Assembly: GCA_001800285.1 (NCBI GenBank)
Contig: MGVC01000071.1
Span: 29,642 to 93,641 of the forward strand
Direction of reading: 5' to 3'
Source: Elusimicrobia bacterium RIFOXYA2_FULL_39_19
GTDB taxonomy: Bacteria > Elusimicrobiota > Endomicrobiia > CG1-02-37-114 > XYA2-FULL-39-19
DNA length: 64,000 bases
Under the pieces are notes generated by a model. The model ran no database searches. It worked only from the letters and a program-made list of their open reading frames with translations, and was not told where the DNA came from. Shown one piece after another: positions 27,894 through 37,800 of the stretch (the stretch's first letter is position 1; each line of letters begins with the position of its first letter). A program made the translations under genes and the position numbers.

Positions 27894-28940
27894 ATGAGTA
27901 AATATAAAGTAGGCGTAGTAGGTATAGGTTTAGTTGGCTCAGAAATGGTAAAAGTTTTAAGACAGCGTAATTTTCCAGCAAGCGAAATAAGGATTTTTGC
28001 TACCAGGGAAAGAACGGAAGAAATTAACGGTGAAAAGTTTAAAATTGAAGTAGCCGGCGAAGGTTCTTTTAAAGGCCTTGACGTCGTGTTGTTTGCCGGT
28101 ACGGAAGGTTCAAAAGGTGCTTCAAAACTACACGGCTGGAAAGCTGTGGAAGAGGGGGCTTTTGTAATAGATAACGGCGATGATTTCCGCATGGACCCCC
28201 GGGTTCCTCTGGTTGTGCCGGAAGTTAACCCGCATCATCTTTCAAAAGATAAAAAATTTATTGCTAATCCAAACTGCTCTACCATTCAAATGGTGGTGGC
28301 TCTGGCGCCATTGCATAAAAAATTTAAAATAAGAAGAGTTGTAGTTTCTACGTATCAATCTGTTTCAGGAACCGGCCGGGCCGGTTTGCAGGAGCTTTAT
28401 GAACAGGCAAAAGAAGTTGTTCCTAACTATCCGGATATAGCAAAAATGTCCCAGAAACCTGTCGCTTACCCGCATAGAATTGCCTTTAACCTTATTCCGC
28501 AGATAAGCGGTTTAAGCGATGACCCTGCTTACAGCGGTTATTACAAAGAAGAAATTAAAATGATAAAAGAAACACGCAAAATTCTTGATGAACCTGAAAT
28601 GAAAGTTACTGCAACCTGCGTGCGTGTGCCTGTTTTTTGGGCGCATTCGGAAACGGTAAATATTGAATTTGATTCTAAAATAAGCGCCGCTTCCGTAAGA
28701 GACGTGTTAAGCAAAGCTCCCGGTATTGTGGTTTTAGATAATCCCGGAGAAAGCGTTTATCCCATGCCTGTTGAAATTGGCGGGAAAGATGAAGTGTTTG
28801 TTGGCAGAATCAGGCAGGATGTATCAAACCCTAACGCCGTTGATTTATGGGTAGTATCGGACAATATCAGAAAAGGCGCTGCATTGAATGCTGTTCAGAT
28901 AGCCGAAACACTTATTGCAAGAAACCTCTTGAAATCTTAA
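27894..28940 (+). CDS. asd: Aspartate-semialdehyde dehydrogenase
   Basis: Reduces aspartyl phosphate to the semialdehyde for Lys/Met/Thr and DAP. Catalytic Cys in NPNCSTIQ, GTGRAG, and the C-terminal RVPVFWAHSETVNIEF with the active-site His are present. Two departures: the N-terminal dinucleotide loop is GIGLVGSE rather than GATGAVG, and the usual DNSSAFRMD segment reads DNGDDFRMD. At 348 aa and with all catalytic residues present I still call it Asd; altered cofactor binding is possible. Confidence 0.92.
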   Translation: MSKYKVGVVGIGLVGSEMVKVLRQRNFPASEIRIFATRERTEEINGEKFKIEVAGEGSFKGLDVVLFAGTEGSKGASKLHGWKAVEEGAFVIDNGDDFRMDPRVPLVVPEVNPHHLSKDKKFIANPNCSTIQMVVALAPLHKKFKIRRVVVSTYQSVSGTGRAGLQELYEQAKEVVPNYPDIAKMSQKPVAYPHRIAFNLIPQISGLSDDPAYSGYYKEEIKMIKETRKILDEPEMKVTATCVRVPVFWAHSETVNIEFDSKISAASVRDVLSKAPGIVVLDNPGESVYPMPVEIGGKDEVFVGRIRQDVSNPNAVDLWVVSDNIRKGAALNAVQIAETLIARNLLKS

Positions 28941-28980
28941 CAAAAGAGAGTTATAATCAATTAACACTGGAAACAATAAT

Positions 28981-29673
28981 ATGAAAAAGATTATTATAAA
29001 TGCGGATGATTTTGGTTTAACCTCTAAAATTAATCAAGGGGTTATTTCCGCACATAAAAACGGTGTTGTTACAAGCGCTAGTATGCTGGCTTCTAACCGT
29101 GCGGAAGGGTTTGATGAAGCTGTGGCCCTGGCAAAAGAGAATCCGGGCCTTGAAGTAGGCGTTCATATTGACTTAGACAGATTCTTTGATGTTGATCAGT
29201 CAAGCGGAGTTATATTTGACTGGCTTCAAAATCCTGTGCCTATTGAAGAAGTGAAACAGGAAGCAAGAAACCAGATTAACAGGATTAAATCACAAGGCCT
29301 TGAGCCTTTTCATTTAACCAGCCATCATCATTCACACTTGAGGTTGGAATCTTTTCCGGCAATAGTTGAAGTAGCAAATGAATTTAATATCAAGGTTGTC
29401 CGTTTTTCTAAAAGGTTCTTTCCAAGTCCCGAAGATTACGAAAAAAACAAAAAACTGCTGCAACAAAATAAAATAGCATGTCCCGAACACTTCATTGAAG
29501 GTTGGTATTGGGGTAACGTTGATGAAAACTATACCATCGCAGAACTTGCCACTCACCCGGGCTACGGAGAACTCTGGAGAGAGTACGAACTTACGGCCTG
29601 CTGCAATCCTCAGCTTAAAGTCTATCTGAATGAAAAAAACATTCAACTGATTACATTCAAAGATCTTTTATAA
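28981..29673 (+). CDS. ChbG/YdjC-family carbohydrate deacetylase
   Basis: Metal-dependent deacetylase of the YdjC/ChbG/HpnK fold. The metal site appears as NADDFGLT at the N-terminus and the His residues in LTSHHHSHL; GVHIDL and the C-terminal ATHPGYG motif also fit. At 230 aa it is of family length. The substrate is unknown: N-acetylated oligosaccharide, hopanoid glycan or lipid-linked sugar are possible. A TATAAT-like box (28950-28955) lies upstream but without a convincing -35, and there is no terminator between it and asd. Confidence 0.88.
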   Translation: MKKIIINADDFGLTSKINQGVISAHKNGVVTSASMLASNRAEGFDEAVALAKENPGLEVGVHIDLDRFFDVDQSSGVIFDWLQNPVPIEEVKQEARNQINRIKSQGLEPFHLTSHHHSHLRLESFPAIVEVANEFNIKVVRFSKRFFPSPEDYEKNKKLLQQNKIACPEHFIEGWYWGNVDENYTIAELATHPGYGELWREYELTACCNPQLKVYLNEKNIQLITFKDLL

Positions 29674-29729
29674 TTCAGATCCAACATCTCAAAAAATATA
29701 AAAATTAACTTGCCTTACAGGGAGGAAAA

Positions 29730-30470
29730 ATGAGCAGAAGTTTTATCCTCGCAGTTTCGTTTTGCCTTACATTTGTTATCAATAGCTCTCTTATTCATGC
29801 CGGTGAAGTGCAGAAAATCCTTTCAAATAACCCATCCTACACAGTAGAACAAATAAAAATAATCGACAGCATAATAAACACGGCAATTTCAGAAAAACTG
29901 CCTGCGGATTACTTGTATTTACGTCTTCAGGAGGCCTCAGCAAAGAATATATCATTTGTCGTCCTAGAAGAAGCGTTGAATGAAAAAATAACAACCCTTA
30001 AAATTGCCAGTGAATTATTAAAAAATCGCAAGGAAAAAGGCAGTTTGCTTCCGGAAAATATTAAACTGCTTTCAGAGTTTATTGACAGGGGAATGGCTGT
30101 AAATGAGTTTAATGAGCTCTCCCGGTTATCAAAAAGCAAAAATATTGATATTGATAAAACTATACATACAATAAACTCATATCTGCTGTTAAGGGAAAAC
30201 TGTGTTGATCGGCCTTACTCTAAGCAGGTTTTTGAACTTTTGATAGAAGGAAAATACAGCTCAAAACAAATTAAAGAAATTGAATTACTGTTTACATATT
30301 CTTTTGAAAAAAACATTGATTTTAAAGAAGCCCGTGAAGTTATTCAACCTGGAGTACGTGCCGGTAAATCAACAGCAAAAATCAAAGGGGAATTCAGAAA
30401 AAAAAGAATAGCTGAAGTTAAAGAAGGTATGAAAGAATACGAGAAATATCCAAAAGCCATTAACAGGTAA
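29730..30470 (+). CDS. Exported helical protein of unknown function
   Basis: A 246-aa protein with a signal peptide (hydrophobic core FILAVSFCLTFVINSSLI, cleavage near HAGE). The mature part is almost entirely predicted helix, charged, with no cysteine motif. Helix-turn patterns such as YTVEQIKIIDSIINTAISEKLPADYLYLRLQEA and YSSKQIKEIELLFTYSFEKNIDFKEA look like two related halves. GGGAGG lies 7 bases before the ATG. It ends 2 bases before the ECF sigma factor gene, so the two are almost surely translated from one message. I do not recognise the family. Confidence 0.8.
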   Translation: MSRSFILAVSFCLTFVINSSLIHAGEVQKILSNNPSYTVEQIKIIDSIINTAISEKLPADYLYLRLQEASAKNISFVVLEEALNEKITTLKIASELLKNRKEKGSLLPENIKLLSEFIDRGMAVNEFNELSRLSKSKNIDIDKTIHTINSYLLLRENCVDRPYSKQVFELLIEGKYSSKQIKEIELLFTYSFEKNIDFKEAREVIQPGVRAGKSTAKIKGEFRKKRIAEVKEGMKEYEKYPKAINR

Positions 30471-30472
30471 AA

Positions 30473-31039
30473 ATGATCACGCAACAAAAAGACGACATTC
30501 TGCTGGTTAAAGAAGTACTGTTAGGCAATAACAGTGCTTATAAAGAAATCGTTGAAAAATATAAAAACGATGTCTATAATTTTGTATTAAAATTCTGCGG
30601 AAATACTAATGATGCAGAAGATGTTACCAGTGAAGCTTTTATAAGAGCCTACCTTAAAATCAGATCCTTCAAGATGGAGTATCAGTTTAAAAACTGGATT
30701 TTTACCATAGCTTTAAACATTGCCAGGGATATGCGTAGAAAAAAGAAATATAAAAGTAACTCTCTTGATATCTCTGTCGTTCTTGATGAAGCTGATGTTC
30801 CTACACAATTCAGTGATAACTCAAGTAATCCCGAAAAAGAGATTGCAAACAAAGAAGAAAAATTAAACATCACTGCTGCCATAGAATCACTGCCGTTAAA
30901 GTATGAAACTGCAATAGTCCTGCGCTATGTTGAAAATTTAAGCTATGAAGACATCGGTAAAATAATGGGCAAACCGTTAGGTACGGTTAAAACTCTTATA
31001 TTTCGGGCCCAGAAGATGTTGTATAAAAAACTAAAGTGA
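30473..31039 (+). CDS. ECF-family RNA polymerase sigma factor
   Basis: Extracytoplasmic-function sigma factor of 188 aa. Region 2 (FKMEYQFKNWIFTIALNIARDMRRKKKY) and region 4 (LPLKYETAIVLRYVENLSYEDIGKIMGKPLGTVKTLIFRAQKML, the helix-turn-helix for -35 recognition) are clear. The linker contains a Ser/Asn/Glu-rich stretch. It is followed 47 bases later by a zinc-finger anti-sigma protein, the usual pairing. Candidate targets are the surface genes directly downstream, though their promoter as read is sigma70-type. Confidence 0.95.
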   Translation: MITQQKDDILLVKEVLLGNNSAYKEIVEKYKNDVYNFVLKFCGNTNDAEDVTSEAFIRAYLKIRSFKMEYQFKNWIFTIALNIARDMRRKKKYKSNSLDISVVLDEADVPTQFSDNSSNPEKEIANKEEKLNITAAIESLPLKYETAIVLRYVENLSYEDIGKIMGKPLGTVKTLIFRAQKMLYKKLK

Positions 31040-31086
31040 AACATTTTCCATGCCTCAAACGTATATTAAGTAGAGGGGCTTAATAA

Positions 31087-31674
31087 ATGAAATGTGAAAT
31101 GGGAAGAATTGAACGCTACGTGTCCGGTGACATATCACCGGATGCTTCTATATTAATCAGTAAACACATAAAAAACTGCAAAGACTGTTTTGCATACTGT
31201 AACACGCTTAAACAGCTTGGCAGGTTATCAAAGTCGGTGAAAATCATGAGTGTTTCGCCGGATTTTACAGAAAAAGTATTTTCAAAAATTCCTCAAAAGC
31301 CCGCACCTGAAAAAGAAAATGCGGGTTTTTTCTTTTTTGTTCGCTGGGGTGTAATATTTGCTTCCTTATTAGTTATTACTGCCTCTCTTTTTCTTAAGGA
31401 AGACAACAAAAACATAAAGGTTAAGTTTTTTGTAGTAAATAATGATGCCCAGAAGATTTCACTGGCAGGGGATTTTAATAAGTGGAATGTAGACGCCCAT
31501 AAACTTGCCAAAAACGGAAATGCTTGGTATGTAGAAGTAAAACTGAAACCCGGCAGATACCAGTATATGTTTGTAATTGACGGCAATAAGTGGGTGCCGG
31601 ATGAAACAGCCATGGAATATGTTTATGACGGTTTTAACCAAAAAAATTCAATAATAGATACCACTAAAATATAG
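31087..31674 (+). CDS. Membrane anti-sigma factor with C-terminal CBM48-like domain
   Basis: A 195-aa protein in three parts. Residues about 1-40 are a zinc-finger anti-sigma domain (HIKNCKDCFAYC, the HxxxCxxC pattern). Residues about 82-102 form one membrane span. Residues about 110-195 form an E-set/CBM48 (AMPK glycogen-binding type) domain: ISLAGDFNKWNV, KPGRYQYMFVIDGNKWVPD. The topology puts the zinc finger in the cytoplasm and the carbohydrate-binding-like domain in the periplasm. It would hold the upstream ECF sigma factor until the outer domain senses its signal. The ligand is unknown. GAGGGG lies upstream. Confidence 0.88.
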   Translation: MKCEMGRIERYVSGDISPDASILISKHIKNCKDCFAYCNTLKQLGRLSKSVKIMSVSPDFTEKVFSKIPQKPAPEKENAGFFFFVRWGVIFASLLVITASLFLKEDNKNIKVKFFVVNNDAQKISLAGDFNKWNVDAHKLAKNGNAWYVEVKLKPGRYQYMFVIDGNKWVPDETAMEYVYDGFNQKNSIIDTTKI

Positions 31675-31678
31675 CAAA

Positions 31679-31692
31679 GTGATTTTTATCAC
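31679..31692. promoter_or_regulatory. CRP/FNR-family-like palindrome upstream of the giant surface-protein promoter
   Basis: GTGAT-TTTT-ATCAC is a perfect 5-bp inverted repeat identical to the core half-sites of CRP-type operators. It ends 5 bases before the -35 box (31698), centred about 47 bases before the probable transcription start. The position suits an activator or repressor. No regulator of this family is encoded in the window, so the binding protein is unknown. A 10-base match can arise by chance in AT-rich DNA. Confidence 0.5.
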
Positions 31693-31697
31693 AAATA

Positions 31698-31726
31698 TTG
31701 ACAAAGCAATATAATCGGGGTATAAT
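31698..31726 (+). promoter_or_regulatory. Consensus sigma70 promoter of the giant surface-protein gene
   Basis: TTGACA at 31698-31703, a 17-base spacer and TATAAT at 31721-31726 form an exact consensus promoter. Transcription would begin near 31733, leaving about 100 bases of leader before the AGGAGGGG RBS and the ATG at 31836. The TTG of the -35 box is what the ORF track uses as its start codon, so that start cannot be right. Confidence 0.85.
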
Positions 31727-31835
31727 AATGGCAGATGTTATGAAAATGTCTTCCAACCGTAATAAGATTCAATCCAACACTCACGAAACAATAATAATGA
31801 AAAAGAAAAATATTAAATTTTTAGGAGGGGAAATC

Positions 31836-34800
31836 ATGTTTAGAAAACTGTTTTCCGTTTGTACGTTTGCATTGGTTTTAAATGTTTTTGCAGTATCTGT
31901 AGCACAGGCAGGTGATCCGGTAATATCGTCAATTCAAGAGTATGGTATGGCAATTGATTTTGACACACTTCCAAGTACTATTACTTTTAAAACTTGGGAT
32001 GACGGAACATCAACTGATCTTATGTATGGTACAGGATTATTTGGTGTGCCTACCGGGTTATTTGGAATAGAAGATTGCGGAGTTGTAGATTTTACTACAT
32101 TAAATACCTTCACTAACACTGGGGCTTCTCCGGTAAATATCGCTGCAATTGCGGGCCACACTTATACTTTTAAAACTACTGCTGGAATACCGGTAAAACT
32201 ATATATTCAGACAATATCATATCCTTATGTCAACTTTGTTGCAGCTTATGACTACATGTCCGGTGGCGGAAAAGGGTTTTCCGGAAATATTAGTTATTTC
32301 GGTTCACAGCCAGGCAACATTTACATCGTTGCAGGTATAGGTACTCCACCCGGCTGGACTCCCAAAGGACAGGCAATGCTTGCTGCCCCTGGGCCTTTTA
32401 GTCTTAATGTATCAGAAAATGGCAGTGGTTATTATGTTTGGGCTTACAAAGATTCAAATTCAAATGCAACTTACGACAACGGAGTAGACCCGGTTGTAGT
32501 TGCTCCGGCCGGTCCATACATGATAAACGATAACATTATATCAGGTGTTTCTCTTGAACTACAGGACGCCGGCGGTTCTTCGGGTTCAATTTCAGGGAAC
32601 GTTAATTATTCAGGTATAGAAGGTTCAGGTCCGGGGAAAGCTATTGCCGGATTAAATGAACCATACGAGGGTAATCCTGCATGGCAGCCACAGCGAAGCG
32701 CACCAATTACAGTGCCTGGTTCCTTTAATATTACCAATCTTCCGGAATCTTCAGTTTATTATGTCCTTGTTTATAGAGATTCAAACAACAATGATTTTAA
32801 TGACTACGGTGAACCTTTCGGTTATTCCGGCCCGTATTCGGTTAACGGAAATGTTGTCTCCGGTGTGCCTGTCACAGTTAATGATGTCGGTGGTGGTGAA
32901 GGTGGCGGTCTTCAGGGGTATGTAGGATATTCAGGAGTTCAGACCGGTACTGTTTACATAAAGTTTAAAGATGGTGGTGTCAATGGAACGGATGCAGGGG
33001 AAACATCAATATTTGAATATAGCAATCCCAGCAACAGTTTCTTCAGTATGCCTCTTGAAAACTCCATTAATTATTATGTTTTTGCATTTATGGATGTAAA
33101 TGACAACTCTATATATGATGCTGGTGAACCTCAGTCTATTTGGGATGGTCCCAGAAGCGTTACAGGAAGCTGGACCAACATTAATATTATGCTGACCGAT
33201 GGCTCAGGCACCGGCCAGGGCATTGAAGGATTAGTAAATTACTCCGGAATTCAGTTCGGAGGTAAGGTAATAGTAGAAATATTTGATGGAGACCCGCAAT
33301 CAGGCGGAACATATGCTAATGGAATTAATTTGTTCGGTTTTCCAGACAACAGATATTACCACATTCCTTTATCAGTAGGTTCAAACTTTTATATCCGTGC
33401 TTACTTGGACACAAATTACAATGATACACTTGACGATGGTGAACCATTCAGTACCTGGGAAGGCCCAAGAAGCACCAGCTCAAACATGTTTACTATTATG
33501 GATCTTAACATGACCGACAGCGGTGAACCAGCAGGTGACGAGAACAAGGGCACTAATTATATTATGGGAGATGTATCTTTTACCGGTTCCTCACTTACCA
33601 GGCTGATAAGCAGATGTGGTATTGGTGATCAATATGGTATTTATCCCAATCAGCAATTGGGCTACATTCAGGGTTACGGTTGGCTTTACTTCAATTTTGG
33701 TAACCTTTCAGATGGTAATAATTTTTATGTAGAAGTTTTTGCAGACACTAACAACAATAACATATGTGACACCGGCATAGAGCCTAGAATATATCAAGGT
33801 CCTTTAACATTAAATGCTGACACCATGCCAATGCAGTATCTTCCTATAACTCTTGAATCAACCATATCGGATACAGATATGTCAGCAGGTACTATCACGG
33901 TTACCATAAGAGGCAAACTTGTTGATGAAAATGAAAATCCTATTGGCGGAGCTACTGTCTTTTTGATGGATCCGGGTGGTTTCAATAACTATGATTGGAA
34001 TACTTTTATCACTAAATCAAGCGTAACATCTAATGGTGCCTTGTCAGGTACTTCGCCTAATGATTATAATTTTGAATTTACAGCACAAAATGTAAAAATT
34101 AGCCAGGGTATGATGTATAACTATCAGTTTAAAGCTGTAAAATCAGGTTATAAACAGGCGTGGATGGGACAGTCATTCATGAACTTTGATGCGGGATCTA
34201 CAAAATATTTATGGATGTCCATTCAGCCCAGGCCGGTAGTCACGGTTTCTGATTTAGTGATTTCTCCAACCACAATTTCTCCAAATTTTGATGGCAAAGA
34301 TGACCGTGCTCAGATTAGTTTTAAATATTCTGTAGCAACAAATATGTCGTCTCCCGAAAACGGTGCTTCCATAAAATTTGTAATAGATGCTGATGATGAT
34401 GGCCTTTATGAGGTCATGGATAATTCTCTTTTCTTCTACTCAGGTGACGGCAAAAGATTTAAAAAGAAAAATTCTACAGATTTTATAAACTGGAGCAACC
34501 CCGATTACTCAAAACTAATCGGCCCTATATCAGAAGATTCTTACCAGCAGCTCGTAGCTGAGTATGACCCTACCATAGAATTCATGTGCGATGGTTGGGG
34601 CTTAGCTTTCAATGGAACAGATTCTTATTATCAGGATGTTTATATGATGTGGGAAGGAAGAGACAATTCATGGAATCCGCTTCCGGGTGGTACCTATACT
34701 GCAAAATTAATGATAGATGACCAGATGTTTGATGCTTCAGATGGGCTCACCTATTCAACTACCGTTCAGATAACTATTGAATCACAAGAAATTTATGGTA

Positions 34801-37800
34801 CAGTCACAGATAGTGACGGAGATCCTGTATCAGGTGCAAAAGTTGATGTTTACGGCCCTACAGGCGGCAATATGGCATTTACAAAAGCAGATGGTACTTT
34901 CCATGTTTCCGGTGTAAGGCCCGGAAGATATGGTATGAACGTAACAAAAGATGGTTATGTTGCAGTAAGCCTCAATGATGTATTAGTAGAAGAAAGCGGA
35001 GATACTGATGCAGGCACCATTGAGCTTGGTCAGGGTATTACTGTAACAGGTGTAGTAACCTTACCGAATCCTCCTTTGGCAGGAGCTTTAAAGGATAATA
35101 TGGGTTATTCTATGCAAAACCTCTGGGCAAATGTAGAGGTATGGCGCAGCGACGGGCCCGGTTGGTACAGGTCAGATTTCATGATACCTTTATCAAAGGT
35201 TGCACTTTCCAGCGTTACCGCAACCTACAGCATTTCTCTTGAACCCGGCGAATTTTCTATGAAAGTCAGGTCCCCGGGTTATGCCTCAAAAGAAGAGCAG
35301 ATTTCCATAGTAGACGGCCAGTCTGCACCGACAAAAGATTTTACTCTTGAAAGAACTGCCGAAATACGCGGCATGATAAAACTTCCAGTTTTTGAGTCTA
35401 CCACTACTGCTTCAGAGTTTTTTGATCAAACCGGCAGGTATTGGTTATGGATTAACTTAGGCGCCGAATCAGCAGACAGAAAAAATAGAACAGGTTGCGG
35501 TGTAGGTTTTAGCCGTGATGATGTAATTCTTAACGGTAAAACTACAGCAGAATTTACTCTTTTTGACCTGCTTCCTAATAAAAAATATACGCTTTTTGTA
35601 GAATCTGAAGGTACTTTTGCAAGACAGCAAAAAGTGTTTTATTCAAGCGCTGCCAGCTTGGGGACGATTGATCTTTCCTTCGGCGGTATACTTACTGGCA
35701 CAATAACTCTTAAGGATGATTGTGTAAGCCAGCTTGATGCCAATGATTATGGGCCTTTCCAGGGGGAAGGCAATATTCCCGATGGTATTCCAATTAATAT
35801 AAATGTGAGGTCTTTTGATGATAATTCATGGAATGGAACGATGGTTTATATAACTACTGTTGCTTTCCCATCCAGTGCCCAATATACAATAAGGGGTCTT
35901 TCATCAGGCAAGTACGAAATTAATGTAAATGCAGGAAGCGTAGATGTTGCTCCTGATATTCAAAACAGGATAGTAACATTATCCACTTCAGTAGCTATGA
36001 CTAAAACCGTTCCATTTGATATTGAAATGAGTAAACCTACTGGCAGTATGCAAGGAACAATAACAAACAATTCCGGTAATGCAATAGACTGGAATAAAGT
36101 ATGTGTTACTATTGCCTACCCAAGCACAAATGGACAGGACCATTCCGCTACCCCAATTCAAAGCGCAAGTAACCCCAATGTAGCCAACTATTCCGTTTCT
36201 GATCTGCCAACCGGGGAAGCTGTAATATGGGTATCAGAGTTTGATGTTGCTCCGTCAAGCATCAGCACGTTCGGCAAGGCTTCCGGAAATACAGGTACTT
36301 CCTGGGTTATACAGAATACGCGCAGCGGTGGAACTACAAGTCTTAATTTAGAGCTCAAGGCAGCTTCTACCATATACGTGAAAATTTATGGTTCTGTTAG
36401 TGCTATTTCGGACATAGTAGCAAAAACTACTACTTACGCTGAAATCAATGCTATAGGCGGCATGGGTACAGGAATAGCGCGTATACAATCAATATTTATG
36501 AGAAAATTCGCTGAACGTACGATAGCTAAACGAAAAGAAATGTATGGTGGTAAAGAACAAATTGAAAGTTCCACCATTAAAGACATGATGGATTTACAGA
36601 CACGTATCCCGAATATGAAAGAAACTTCACAGATTGCACTTTTCACAGGAGCCGGTACTGATGATGGTGGCTCCTATGCCAAATTTGAAATAAAAGGTCT
36701 CGAAGAAGGAATTTACTATGTGTATCCGCTTGTAAATACCAATTTTTACATTGAACCTGAATACGGTATGGGTGGTATGGGTGGCGACAATATGCCCCAA
36801 ATAGTAAAATATCCTTATGCATGCATTCCTTTTGAATCTTTTGAAGTTTTAAATGCAAGGGAAACAAAAGAAGTAGTATTTACCTTATCAGCAGGAGTGA
36901 ACCTTTCAGGTACTGTAAAAAGAGCTCAGGCCGGGGTATCTGAAAACATCACAGTTTCTCTTAAAAACCCTTTCTCAGGAGAGAATATAGCTACCACTCA
37001 GGTAGACTTCTCATCTCAGAATGCTATTGGTTTAACAACCAAGTCTTTTGCCTTTAATAAAGTATCACCAGGAAAATTCATTGTCACAGTCTGGTCGCCA
37101 AACTACAAAATTTACAGCAAGGAATATCAGTTCTCAGCTTCTTCAGAAAACGTATCCTTAGGCCAGATTTCGCTGGAAAAAGGCGCATCCATCATCGGTT
37201 CGCTGGTTGATGCAAATAATAAAGCTATCAGCCAGAATGTGCTGGTAGAATGCTGGGCCTATCCGTTTGTTGAAGGTTCATACAAAAATACCGATATGGC
37301 GGGTGTTACGCTTTCTTCAGAAACATCAACAGCAGGCAGATTTACCTTGCCTAACCTGCCCGGTGGTACATACATGATTAAAATTTCACCAAAGTCCGGC
37401 TCTACAGTAAATTACATGGTTACCACAAAAGCAGGTATCACAGTGCCAAATTCACAGGCAGAAGTGGATGCGGGAACCATAAAACTTAATAATGGTACTG
37501 CTGTCTCAGGTAAAGTTACTGTACCCGGTGCTTCTAATACAAAAATTCCTGTTTCAAACGTATTGGTGATTGCTTATCCGCAGAGCGTTCAGGATAGAGA
37601 AGGAAAAAATATCACTGCAACTACAGACCAAAACGGTTTATTCACCTTAAGAGGCCTGGATTTAAATGTGAAGTATTGGGAAATCAAGGCAAATGCCCGC
37701 AAAGATGACCCAACCCAGTGGACCGAAGTAATGAAAAAATACGGCCCAAGCATAAAATCAAACATACTTATTTCAACCAATACACCAACCCAATCATTTA

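Noticed and set aside
31698-31835. N-terminal 46 codons of the giant ORF in the track
   Set aside because: The TTG start is inside the -35 box of a perfect promoter, and AGGAGGGG plus a signal peptide mark ATG 31836 as the start.
32262-33855. CRISPR-like or recent tandem duplication
   Set aside because: The repeats are coding, ~315 bp long and strongly diverged; no short identical repeats with unique spacers occur.
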